Below are positions 37,504-48,544 of a stretch of DNA of 64,000 bases, in pieces; position 1 is the first letter of the stretch, and every line of letters begins with the position of its first letter. The stretch is from Acridotheres tristis. Its lineage: Eukaryota; Chordata; Aves; Passeriformes; Sturnidae. The notes under the pieces were generated by a model. That model saw only the letters and a program-made list of their open reading frames with translations, was not told where the DNA came from and ran no database searches. A program made the position numbers and the translations under genes. Location: assembly GCA_037013685.1 (NCBI GenBank), contig CM072887.1, forward strand, positions 40,351,154 through 40,415,153, written 5' to 3'.

Positions 37504-38539
37504 CATGTGAACTATATAGGTTCAGGGTGTGAATTAGCAAAACACAACTATAAACTTCAGAATATACACTCATGAAAGATAAGCATGAGATCCCCTTCAT
37601 GGGGCACCTTCGGAGCTTCCTTGTCTTGACTGAGCCTTTCTTCTGGAGGAAATTGATTTCCATTTATAAACAAAAGGGGAAAAAACCCCATTTTTCAAGT
37701 CACTTATCTGGATCTCCTCATTAATTTCAAGTGTGATGTTACCACTTACTAAAGAAACAATCCTACTGGTTTTCCGTCTGCTTGCTACTTTCTACTATGA
37801 ACGATTAATGTATTAGAAAATTAACTTGCAGATGAAAGAAAAGAACAGCCTGTGGAAGTTGAATAATGACCTTATTTTAAGATTTTCCCTTGAGTAACCC
37901 CCACTGTTGCCTCTTACAAATGCAGGAAAAATTATACGTGCACATCTTTAATGTTTTTTTGAATGCTGATGAAATGATTAGTGATTTGGAAAAGTCTGTG
38001 CAGATGAAACAACAGCAGCAGGAGTAGCAGTCAGTGATATTAGCTAGAGACAGCAGTCTGGGAGTTGTTATTCTGTAGTTCCGAGAGAAAAATTAGCATG
38101 CTAGATTATAATTAATAAACTAGAAGCAAATTAAAATAATATGGTGTGGGGTTTGGAAACCAATGAGATTAACAAATTTAGAAAATGCAGCTTTCTTCAC
38201 AAGTTAGAAGCAATTACTCATTGCATGTTTGTACCTTATGCACTTATCCTGCAATCATGTGACAATGTGCAATACCTAGGTGCTGAGGGGACCAAAGAGA
38301 TCTTATCATGACACTTCACAAGGGGGAGCCTTTCTGCTTTGGTAAATTATTTCCCTGGGTCCTCTCTTACTCCTCTAGCACCTGGTGGTCCTATTCTTGC
38401 TCTTGGACCTTGCTGGACACGTTTCAGCACTGTCTACAAAAGCTTTCTCTGCTGACACAGAAAGCCAGTTGAAGGCAACTCTTTCTCTGTTGGGATGCAT
38501 ATGCTTGGTCTGGGCCAACCAATACTGCCTGCTTCAACA

Positions 38540-38589
38540 ACATATTTCATATTTTAGACAAGATTACATATTTCATGTCTTAGACAAGT
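38540..38589 (+). repeat. Tandem duplication, 26-bp period
   Basis: ACATATTTCATATTTTAGAC at 38540 repeats as ACATATTTCATGTCTTAGAC at 38566 with two substitutions. Confidence 0.85.
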
Positions 38590-39666
38590 CTTGTCGTTTG
38601 CTTTGTTCCTCACCCCAGAATCCTCTTGTACTGCTGTTTAGAAATTGTATAAATATTGCAGAACCTATGTAATAAATGTTTCCTCTTAGTAGTAAACAGT
38701 CCTTTCCATTTCATGTGTAGAATGCAGATTTCATGGACCAGAAGTCTTGAAAAGTCACATGAAATGGCACATCATTATTGACCTTCCAGGAAACAGGCAA
38801 GAGTCTTCATCCAGTGATCCTTTCACACACGTGTAATAGGGGAAGGGAATAATCTTTTTCTGCTCCCTTTTATGTCTTGACAGAAGACAAGGAAGAATCA
38901 CAGCCCATGTACACAGGAAATACAGGATTACTCCCTCTGTGAAACACCTCAAAACCACCAGAGTCACTTTGTCCTATTTTTCTGAGCTTGCCTTTATGTT
39001 TCAAAGGCAGCAAGAATGATACATGGCTCTTTCCAAGAGCAACATTTCCCAGTGTGCCCTGCATGATAGGAAATCTGCTGATGGCATTGTTGCCTTCTGC
39101 AACTAGATTGCCTTGAACTTCTGAATTACTGTGACCTTCCCTCAGGATGGACAAAAAACTTCATACCCAGCCTGGCCTGGCACCAAGAAAGATCCCATAG
39201 GACTTTTCTTAAGGAGAACAATGTTCAAATTTTCTGTTTCAGATAATTCCCCCTTTAATAACTGCAAATGAAAATCAGAGGCTAAAGACTTCAGTCTGTA
39301 TCTGGTCCTTGTTTCTGCTTCACTCTTCAAGTTTGTTCAAGAGGCTATTAAAAAAACAAACACAATCTCAGCTACACAACTGGGAGACAAAGTTTCAGTT
39401 TACAGACAAATAATTTCAAACTGGATTTTTAAATTTTAGCTTCAGATGGTCTCTAAATACATGATGAGTTGTTATATCCAAGTTGGTGACCAAAGAAAGG
39501 ATGTCTGAATGAATGAAATCAGATGTCAATGAACATATTCCCTTGACATGGTGTCTTACTCCATTAAGGTATCTCCTGTTTTCCTAAAATGGTAAAACTA
39601 GCTACCAAATTAAACAACTTGTTGATCCTATATCCTCCTTTTACTGGGGTATCTTTTTTCATAATA

Positions 39667-39726
39667 CTGATTGTATCCAACAGACATCCTCAGCTACTGA
39701 CCACATCCAACCGACATTCTCAGCAG
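39667..39726 (+). repeat. Tandem duplication, 30-bp period
   Basis: Two units, CTGATTGTATCCAACAGACA and CTGACCACATCCAACCGACA, each continue to a CTCAGC ending, with several substitutions between them. Confidence 0.8.
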
Positions 39727-40199
39727 GATTTGTTTCTAAGCACTAATGTAGCACAGAACAGAACAGAAAAAGTTCATGAATGAGGGAAAAGGAATGATGT
39801 ATGGGGCTCCAGAGGAAGACTCCGTAGATATAGGTTGGATTTCAGGCTTTGTCATGGGTTTCCCACAAAATGTTGGTCAAAAATCAATTCATTAAAATGG
39901 TAATTAAAACAAGGCCAGGGCAAGGACTCAAGTACTGGCTCACAATTGTCTACACTGTTTAATTGTTAACACAGTCTTTCACATGGCTTTGGCCCATGCT
40001 GACTTGATTTCCCCCAGACAATGTCAATGCTCAGTTCAGAGGACAGCATGAAGCAGAGACTGCCTCAGCAGGCAGCGTGGACAGAAGAGCTCCCCCTTCT
40101 CCACTCACCATGGGGGAGTGCTCAGCCATGTGGACACAAAACATACCATCACTGGCCTGAAGGGCTAGAGAATAGGCCCTCTCCTACTTTATTTTCTCG

Positions 40200-40400
40200 T
40201 ATAGATACAGTAACTTCATCTTTCCTGCCTTGCTTTGTCTGCCCTATTTAGACTGTAAATTCTTTGGAATGAAGCGACCTTTTAATACGGATTTGAATGA
40301 TGCCTGACACAATGAGATGCCAGCCTTTGCTGGGGGTTGCCTTTGCTACTGAAAGGACTATTAAAGAAAAAAATAAAATAAAGAAAAAATAAGAAAGATT
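40200..40400 (+). mobile_element. Tail of an ancient amniote interspersed repeat
   Basis: The core GCTTTGTCTGCCCTATTTAG, ACTGTAAATTCTTTGGAATG, then TGCCTGACACAATGAGATGC and an A-rich AATAAAATAAAG tail follow the layout of an old dispersed repeat tail. I recall that tail as GACTGTAAACTCTTTGGGGC, then CACCTAGCACAATGGGG, then AATAATAAT. The family name is uncertain; L2/MIR-like, CR1-L3-like and reptile-specific elements share this style of tail. It is the only repeat piece I read in plus orientation. Confidence 0.55.
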
Positions 40401-40409
40401 ATTCAGCTC

Positions 40410-42570
40410 TCAAAACAGCTCTCAGTTATTCTTCTTTTAAAACCACTCATGTCAACAGCATATCTTCATCATACAGTGGGGCTTTACAGCTGTCAGAATT
40501 TGCAGTCTCAGGACTGCAGCACATGTTAACTCTGAACGCACAGCAACAGGGACTGAGAAGACAAGAAAACTGTACCCCCACTCCCAAACTTGACTGTCCT
40601 ACGTCATGTAGTTCTCCCAGGGCTCTTGGTGATGGCCACATGCCACCAGCAGTATGAAAGGACCCACATGCAGAGAAAAGCCTAAAAACCTTTGTTTGGG
40701 ACCAGACTGTTCCTGTTGCTGACCTCAGGTCAGGACAGCAACATAGTTAGTGTGCTGGTAGAAAAGCAGTATTAAAAGCAGGCATTTGCTACTTGCCTTG
40801 AATTGCTTCTTCTTGTTGCTTCTTAGCCAACCTCACAAACAGTTCATCATGACATCCACCTGAAGCAATAGAGAAATTTAAAATACAGACAAAAGGGCTC
40901 TATCAAAAGCAGATTGGAACTCGCCTCTTCCAGTTCTGTTCTTAACTGGACTAATTTTCAGTATCACTGTTACTGACAATCTCCTCTCCAGTTCTCCTGT
41001 CTCAAGAGCCCTTAGACTCCATCTTATTCCAGAGTAACATGTTAACTTCCTAGAGAGGTAAAGAGCAGAAAATTCTTCTTCATTGTCCATTCCTCATAAC
41101 TCTGTCTCTTCCAAACGTACATTTCTAGCTGTGGGGAACTCTCTAGAAGTGTCTTTCATCCTTGGTGGAGGCAAGATATTATAGATGTCATTCTACATTT
41201 ATATATTTCCCTACCCTGCCTAGGAGAATGTGCCCTTGGTCAATGGCACTGGGTGGGCACAGCCCTGAGGTGGAGTGGCAACAAGGAATCAGTTCAAGGC
41301 CAGACAAGGGCTAGAAGCCTTCCTGGGCGAAAGGAACTAGTGGCTGTGTGTCACATGCAAAGGAGCAGAACTTACTGCCCAGTGAGGCATAGCCAAGGTT
41401 TCCCATGGCCCTTCAAAGCAGGAGTGGTCAGAGGTCTTCTGCCTTCCCTGGGACCTATGATGTACCCTCAGGAGTGAACTCACTGCAGGTAAGGCATTTG
41501 AAAACCTGGGAGTTGTTTGTGTTTACAGCCACACCTGACAATCCACCTGGATATTATGCATCAACAGCAGAGCTCCCGATCAGAGTTCTTTGGCACTGAC
41601 TATTACACCACTGTTCTGTTGTCACTCATTACATTGAAATACCGAACTTGCTCCCTGTTTGCAAACTCTCTGTTGCACAAATCGGTTCATCTGTGTAGGA
41701 TCTCCCCACAGTCGCATATTGGCAAAGCGAATGCAAACGGCTTGTACTTTTTACCTCAAATGCTGTTCTTCCACACTTGAACTCAGCTGAATAAATCCTG
41801 AGTTGCTCCAGGAGAGCTTGAAATGAGTTTTTAAGAGTTGTGTATAACTCCTGATGTTCAGATTGCTTTGATATGTTTTCCAAACAAAATAATTTTGTCA
41901 GAGAGTCAGTTCTGCCCAGTGTGCACCAGCCACTCCTAAGCAATGTAGCACTGTGGCATCCTGTAGGCTATAATACAACCAATGCTCCATAGATTAACTT
42001 GTTTAGGAGCTCTGGGATCAATCATGCAAAATGCTTATCCCTCTAAATTCCCATGAGAAGCTGCCAGCTCTGCAATAGCAGATCCTATGAACAATCCAAG
42101 CATGCTAAATTATGCTTTGACCAAGTCAAATATGTAACTCCAACATAGCAGCAATACAGCAACAGCCAGTGCTCATGAAAGGACTACATTTTCTTGCTGA
42201 GCAATGTTATGTTGGAGCACACTGGGAGACCAGTGAGTTGTGGCACAGAGCCATATTAATCTCTTCCTTTAAAAATTTTGCAGAAGGGAAACTCCAGCTT
42301 GTTTCATCATGTTTCATCATGGCTTTAAAAAAAAATTCAGGTCACTGGTAATCATAAAAGGGATTAATAAGAAAATTTCTGGCAGCTGGGGATGGTTAGC
42401 TAGGGAGAAATACCCACTGGATTTCCTCCTGCCAAGGTGTTCTGGCTCTTTCTCCTCATTCTGCTCTATGCTATAGCTTCTCTGCTCCACAGACCATATC
42501 TACTTCTTATTACTTCAAAAGATCTAGTATGTTAGACTCACTCAATTTTTTAACTGCTGCTGTTAGTATC
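40410..42570. other. No recognisable gene or repeat
   Basis: Short frames only. An 11-bp direct repeat (GTTTCATCAT twice) lies at about 42301-42320. No LINE, LTR or exon signature is visible. Confidence 0.45.
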
Positions 42571-42574
42571 TAAG

Positions 42575-42745
42575 CAATGGCATCATAGAAGAATAGAATG
42601 GTTTGGGTTGGAAGGGACCAAACCATCCTGACACAGGCAGAGATGCCACCTACTAAATCAGGTTGCTCAGGGCCTCATCCCACCTGGCCTTGACTTCTAG
42701 AGATGAGGCATCCAAAGTGTCTTTGAGCAATTTCTCATTTACCTG
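42575..42745 (-). mobile_element. CR1 LINE 3' end fragment
   Basis: The plus strand begins CATCATAGAAGAATAGAATG, then GTTTGGGTTGGAAGGGACCA. This is the classic antisense avian CR1 tail. It is followed by CAGGTTGCTCAGGGCCTCAT, CCCACCTGGCCTTGAC and GATGAGGCATCCAAAGTGTC, all in canonical order. Part of the block after GGGACC is deleted. It is 5'-truncated and non-coding. Confidence 0.92.
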
Positions 42746-42749
42746 CAGC

Positions 42750-45700
42750 TGTCCTTAGGCTCCTCTCTATGCAGACTGCTTCCTCCCACCCTGTGCCTCA
42801 CTATTCCCTGGGGAAGTGTTATGTCTTTTCCTTTATACCTGCTATTTGCAGTCTGGTTAGCTTTACCTAGGAAAGAAGATTGCAGCAAAACAGCAAAGCT
42901 GTTTTCTCAGGGTCAGTGTTTGCTTTCAGGGAGCCAGGAATGCCCCATGATGTCCCCAGGCCCAGCATCCTGGATGACCTGGCCATGGAGATTTATGAGA
43001 CCATACTAGCCATAAAAGCGGTAAGAACAGGGAAATTCTGGGGTTTTCGTGGTGTCATCAGAGGGTGGCTCAAGAATGAGACAGCTCTTTATCTGATGGG
43101 CTTAGATCGTTTCCCAAACCTGCCAGCAAAACACAGCTCATGCTACAGCTGTGAGGGCTCAGACTCCTTTCCTCTCACTCCCTCTAGTCCCTGCCTTCCC
43201 TAGCAAGCACAGCCACTGCCCACAGCACATCTACAAACACAAACATGTGGATAGAAAGAAGCAACTATGCCCTTAAAAACAAAATAGTTGGTATTTGCAT
43301 ACATCCACAATTCTCTATGTTCTTGCATGAAGCTGATGGCCAGACACTGTCAAAGTATAAAATCCACAGATTAACAGTAAACCCACAGACTAACAGATAA
43401 AATATTTTCTTTCTTTCCTTTCATTTTTTTCCCCCAAGAAAAGTTGCCTGAGTTAAATTCTTGTTATCAGCTGTTTGAAACAATTCTTTTGAACATGTTA
43501 CCATAGCCAGCTTTTGTGAGTGCCTGCACATTATGATGCTTAAGGAACAAACAAACACAGGACATATTTCATATATTTTTGCCTATCTTCCCTTACTCCA
43601 TGCAGGCAACATTTTTTTAATAAATCACTCAGTGAACTTCTGTGCTGGCTGGTAAATCAGCAGCCAGGATAAAATATCATATGGCTTGAAGTGCTTTGCC
43701 TTGCAGTTCTGGATATAGTTCAAGAGGATGAGATCATTTCACCATGTTCATCATCCCACACACGTTATACATACTGGGGATGACTTGAGCACATGTAGTC
43801 CCACTGCCCTCATGCTGAGCTCCTAAACTCTTCCCGCTGTGGTACCAAAGTGTTGAATGGCTCCAGATACAACTAAATCCTAAGCCATGCTCCAGCATGC
43901 TGGTGGTATAGCAACGTCCTCAGGCTGGGGACATACTTGCTCTTTGTGCCCTTGAGAGGTGCATACCTCAGACAGAGAGAATATTCCTGGCCTGGTCTCC
44001 ATAGCTGCAGGTCTGAGGCATGAGGATGGTGTGCCATGATCAAGGACAGTCCTTTTGCAAACAGAGTGTACACACTGTGACCTCTGATACGACGTTTGCC
44101 TGATTCTCAAACCATATCAGTCTTGCACCATTGCCTGGCTGTGCAGAGAGCTGCTCTGGGCTGTTAGCTTATTTGGGGAAGTACAATGGCTTTGGAGGCT
44201 TTGGGGCCTCCTGCTTCTCTGATGAGTTTCCACAGCTTAGTGTCAGCACTTGCTGAAGAACAAGCAATCCTTAACTATTTTATAATAGCAGTAAAACAAT
44301 CAGCTCTTAACAGTGTAGGATGAACTTGGCACTCCTAGATCTTGCCTAACTATGCATTACTATCATAGTCTCTGTTCAAAGCACAGTTTAATGTTAAGGT
44401 TCCTCTCTACATTCTACATCAAATCTTTCCTCTGCCTGATCTTAACTCTGCCTAGCTTTAGTAATATGAGATAAACATTTTGTATGTTCTGTGTTTCTGG
44501 CTTATCTTGGAGAGAATATCTGCTCTTATATTCAAGACATTTTACAAGAACTGACTAGTTTCTGAGAAAGAATTTAGAAAGATTGTTTTATCCATGTTAT
44601 GGGGGAAAAAAATAAAAAAACCTAAAATTTTGAATTTGAGAAGATTAACTATCCTTGTGTTGGAGCAGAGACTTCAGATCTGGAGGCAGAGTATGAAGAG
44701 GTAAGTAGTTTGTCAGTTTTTTCCATAAAAGTGCTGCCCAAAGTTGGTTGCCTCTTAGCAAAGCAGCAATTTAATTCTTAGCAGAGATTTTTGCAGTCTT
44801 AGCATTTACATTCCCCAAAGACCCACTGACTGCACCAACTCAAGCCAGGGAAGCTCATCTGGAGGCAGAACAAGATCTTTCCCAGGGCTGCAGCTTGAGC
44901 ATTTGAAATAAGAATGGAGAAAGAAAACTTCTCCCATCTGTGCTCCAAACATCACAACTGCTGGGCCCAATCTGCCTAGAAAATAGCAGTTTTTAGTCAA
45001 ACAGAATAAGAACTAGTTCTGTGAGCAAAAATTGGGCCAGGAACTGTAGGAAGGGATGGAGACACTAAAATGGACAGAGGCTGGTAAGGAGAGGGTGCAG
45101 ACACTAGCTGGAATGAGGATCCATGGCTAGGTGAGAGACTAGTGCTGCAGGAGGGAAAACAAGGCTCCATTTTCCATCAGCACAGTAAGGACTGAGGCCT
45201 TGTCTTCCCAGATATACTTATTTTCCTCTTCCAAACTCCTCTTGGGTTGTTAAGAGCTTCTTCTTGAGTGCCTGGGACACAGGGTGTATCACTGCTAAAT
45301 GGTGAGAAATCCTTCCAGCTGCCCTTAGCTCATGCTGGGAGCTCTCCCTCCAGGGCTCTGTGAAGTGCTGCCAGATCAGAAGCTGATGGATGACAGCCAG
45401 CAGCCAAGGCTACCTGGAGTTTGTGATCCTGGCATGTGTCAGCCTACCTGCAGTCTGGAAACAGCTCCCTATGACAGCCAGGAGCCATCTGAAAAATTGC
45501 TGCAATTGCAAGTCTTCCAAAATAATTTCTGCTATAATTTTCATATCTACACAATAAATTGTAATATCCTACCTTTATTTCTCTTCTGTTCCTCATAAGT
45601 AATTTCCTTGCAGGCTTGCATAGGATTTGACCAAATAGGTACTCTAGACAACTAAAAATGTGTATACATGAGTATTTAAATGCATCAAAATAACCTCTTT

Positions 45701-46320
45701 TCTCCATGACTCTAGTATTCATTCAGGAAGTATACAGACACTTAGAGAGCTCAACTCACTTTTTAGGGACCAGGCTTTTCAGTGTACAATCCCAGTAAGA
45801 GGGTAAACAGTACTGTGGTTTCAGAGCAGCTGGTTGTAAAGAACAAGATTTTCCATATTTCTACTGTAAAGTAGCATAAGACAGACATAAGGCAGTAATT
45901 AAAGTTATGCAGGAGTGACTACAGACATGACAGCTGCTAACTTAGATAAAATTCCTTGATGTTTGCTAATTTCAGATCAAAATATGTAACAAGATTTTCT
46001 GGATGAGTGAGGTGGAGGTAAAAGATGTCGGTCTTATCTCAAAGTCTTTTATGCATTCTGGTTGAAAACCGCTTCCCAGTAACACCTCTATAAAATCCAC
46101 AATAGGGTGAACTTCAGAGCCTTCCTTTAAGGTACAAGGATGTTTAACTACGTGACAATCAAACTGAGTCTATTAAAAGTGTCTTTTATTATTTCTGTTA
46201 AGTATGACACCTGTTCTCCTATATATGGGAAAATATTTCTCATAAACATCAGATTTACAGCCAGGTGAGACCTCAGTTAAAACCAGCATGGATGCTCTGA
46301 TGCCAGGAAATGTCACTTCC
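42750..46320. other. No recognisable gene or repeat
   Basis: Mixed-composition sequence with short frames on both strands (107 codons at 42880-43203 + is the longest). No family resemblance is seen. Confidence 0.45.
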
Positions 46321-46324
46321 CTGA

Positions 46325-46850
46325 AAGGGGTTGTGGTGGGAAGGGACCTCTGGAGATCATCTGATCCAATGCCCATGCAGGACTCTGTCTGCTCCTATTC
46401 TAAGTGTCTCTAAGTCTGCAGATTCTACAACTTCTCCGGGAAACTTGTTCCAGGGTTCAGTCACCCTCATACTAAAAAGTGTTCCCTAATGTTCCCTAAT
46501 TCCTGTGATTCACTCTGTGCCCATTGCCTCTGGTCCTGTCACTGGGCACACTGAGAAAAGTCTGGCTCCATCTTCTTTACTACCCCCTCAGATATTTATA
46601 CGTATTGATGAGATACCCCCAAGCCTTCTGTCCAAGCTGAATACTCACAACTCTCTCAGCCTCTCCTCATCTATTAGATGCCCCACATCCATAACCACAC
46701 TGGTGAGCCTTCACCAGCCTCCTTCCAGTATATTCATGTCTCTTTTGTACTGGACAGATCAAACCTGAGCCCCACACTCCGGGTACGGCATCGCCAGTGC
46801 TTAGGAGAGGGAGACGATCAGATCCCTTGACCTGCTGGTAATGTTCCTCC
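46325..46850 (-). mobile_element. CR1 LINE 3' region (ORF2 C-terminus and 3' UTR)
   Basis: The antisense CR1 blocks appear in order: GGTGGGAAGGGACCTCTGGA, then GTTCCAGGGTTCAGTCACCC, TGTGCCCATTGCCTCTGGTC and CCTCAGATATTTATACGTAT. After these come a CAAGCTGAATACTCACAACT region (antisense LFSLE block), CAGTATATTCATGTCTCTTT and CCCTTGACCTGCTGGTAATG. This covers the ORF2 C-terminus and the whole 3' UTR of a minus-strand copy truncated near 46850. A small GTTCCCTAAT tandem duplication lies at about 46480-46500. It has lost its reading frame. Confidence 0.92.
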
Positions 46851-46859
46851 TCTTCCATT

Positions 46860-47945
46860 GCCATAGAAGACAAAGATAGGTAGTTGTCACTATTGCTATA
46901 ACTGAGCACATGGTAGCCAGCATGGCTACAATCTGGCCATTGGGACACCCCATGTATGTAATAGGTGCATTGAGTAGCCTCCGTTTACATGTACTTGCCA
47001 AATACACCCCACCATGGCACAGTGCAGTGACATTACCAGCACAAGTTGTGACCAGCTGGAGCAACTGAAAATACAAAAGGCTTCTGGCATAGAGTTCTTA
47101 GATTAATTCCTTGCTTTTAACAGGACAGATTTTTTGGTTTTTTCAGCTTGCTGTGGTCTCTGCCAGCCTGTAGCTATGACAAGAAATATTTTTCCTCTTC
47201 TCTTTGAATGACCCAAGTGAAGGATGCTGTCAGCAAAAGCTGATGGACTGAAGCTGATGTGAGCCAAGAAGAAAGACTATGATTGTAGAAAAAAACCTTT
47301 TCCTTGAGGAAATTATACCCTTTACATGAAAATCTGCATAAAGGATTTTGTTTATTGCCCAGCATGGTAACATCCTCATATTCTGGGCTGCTTTTTCAGG
47401 TGATGGAGTGATAGTAGTTGGAAAATTCATTATTAAAATTATTTTAAATTATGATAACATTAAATATTATTATAAATATATTAAAAACATTACATTTCCC
47501 CTCCTCCCAGCCACTTCACATCTTCCTGTGCTTCCCTTGTTTTGAGAGGCAGACCTGTCTGAGGAAGCTTTTCCACTTTGCATTTACCCATGAAGAAAGA
47601 TGACTGACAGAGCAGGACTCATGCTCCTGTCTAACCTATTGGAAGTGATCCCTTAAACAAAGGGATTTCTTTCTCTCTTCAGACCAGCTCAGTCCTTGCT
47701 GTTGGGCTGCCCACAACAATTTGCCTCGCATGGTAAACTAGTTCTTGCCATTAATGTAAATGTCCTCCAATGGAGATTGGTGCAATACACACCCACACAT
47801 TGCCATAGTGCAGATGGGGTTTTATTTTTCCTCCACAGGATTAGATCTAGTCTTTTGTCCTGGTAATATCTGGAAATTATTCATTTCCTGCAGTAACCAG
47901 AAGACCAGGGCCTGTTGTGTCTGTGATTCTGGAATGTAGCCACTT
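46860..47945. other. No recognised gene between a CR1 and the receptor relic
   Basis: The minus frame 46801-47076 (91 codons) starts in the CR1 edge and has a hydrophobic stretch (VAMLATMCSVIAIVTT), but it is not a protein I recognise. The rest is AT-rich. Confidence 0.4.
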
Positions 47946-47948
47946 CAT

Positions 47949-48540
47949 TTAATTCTGCAAGGAGGAAGATTTTTTGATAAGGAGGGTCATAAGACTTCTG
48001 TTTTTGCCACTGTAAATAAAGGGGTTGCTGCCCCAAATCCATACCATGAGCACATTAATGCCTTCCTCATGCTGAACAAGAGAGCCATCCCTGAAGGCTG
48101 GGTGGAAGTGGGCACCTTCTCTTTACATGATTGTCAGAGCTGAAATGTTGGTGTGACAGAGCCCTACCTCAGATGGAAATCACCTGAAATACCGAATTAG
48201 GTGTGGAGGGTGCAAACTTGTCCCCTGTCACCAAACAAATGAAATTACTCACTACCTGGATGTTACACAGCTGGCTTCTCAGAGGGCTGCTTTTAGTGCA
48301 TGAGTCACATTGTAGGACACTGAGATCACAGGACCATACTCTGAGGTCTATCACATTAAATCTGCTAGACTAAACCATGAGGTTGTGTAAGTCCAGGGCA
48401 CTCCACTGGGAAAATTAAATCTCTCTGCCTTCAGCCATCTCAAGTTCTGAGAGGACAGCTCTGCAGCACTCAGTACATAGTAGTTCAGGGGTAGGATGTA
48501 TACACCTGGCTATATAGCTGCAGGCATTTTGTTGCTTGAT
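47949..48540 (-). pseudogene. Olfactory receptor pseudogene fragment (TM3?-TM7)
   Basis: The minus strand from 48122 to a TAA at 47949 reads HFHPAFRDGSLVQHEE, then GINVLMVWIWGSNPFIYSGK and NRSLMTLLIKK. Against the odorant-receptor pattern SLDQDK-x13-NPxIYSxRNK the SL-to-NP spacing (17 residues) is exact, and NPFIYS followed by KNR matches TM7 and helix 8. Upstream in the same frame, CHTNISALTIM precedes an in-frame TAA (48123-48125). It corresponds to the TM6 motif TCxSHxSALTIFY with two codons lost. Further upstream QLCNIQVVSNFICLV (about 48220-48275) could be the EC2/TM5 part. SYIARCIHP (about 48490-48515) could be the DRYVAICHP motif, at about the expected distance. TM1-TM2 are not seen. 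Family knowledge: these are seven-helix odour receptors coded in one exon. Stops and indels show it is dead. The TM6-TM7 part is the firm portion. Confidence 0.6.
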
Positions 48541-48544
48541 TGCT

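Larger units (their letters stand above)
35405..40195. other. No recognised gene; G-rich and AT-rich patches
   Basis: Contains a G-run cluster (36143-36162), a TG microsatellite (37482-37503), an AT-rich TAAT-containing segment (about 37780-38280), and two short tandem duplications (38540-38589, 39667-39726). The 119-codon plus frame at 36488-36847 is unrecognised. Confidence 0.45.

Noticed and set aside
46801..47076. Minus frame with a hydrophobic stretch, considered as a membrane protein
   Set aside because: Its end overlaps a CR1 fragment and no family motif is present.
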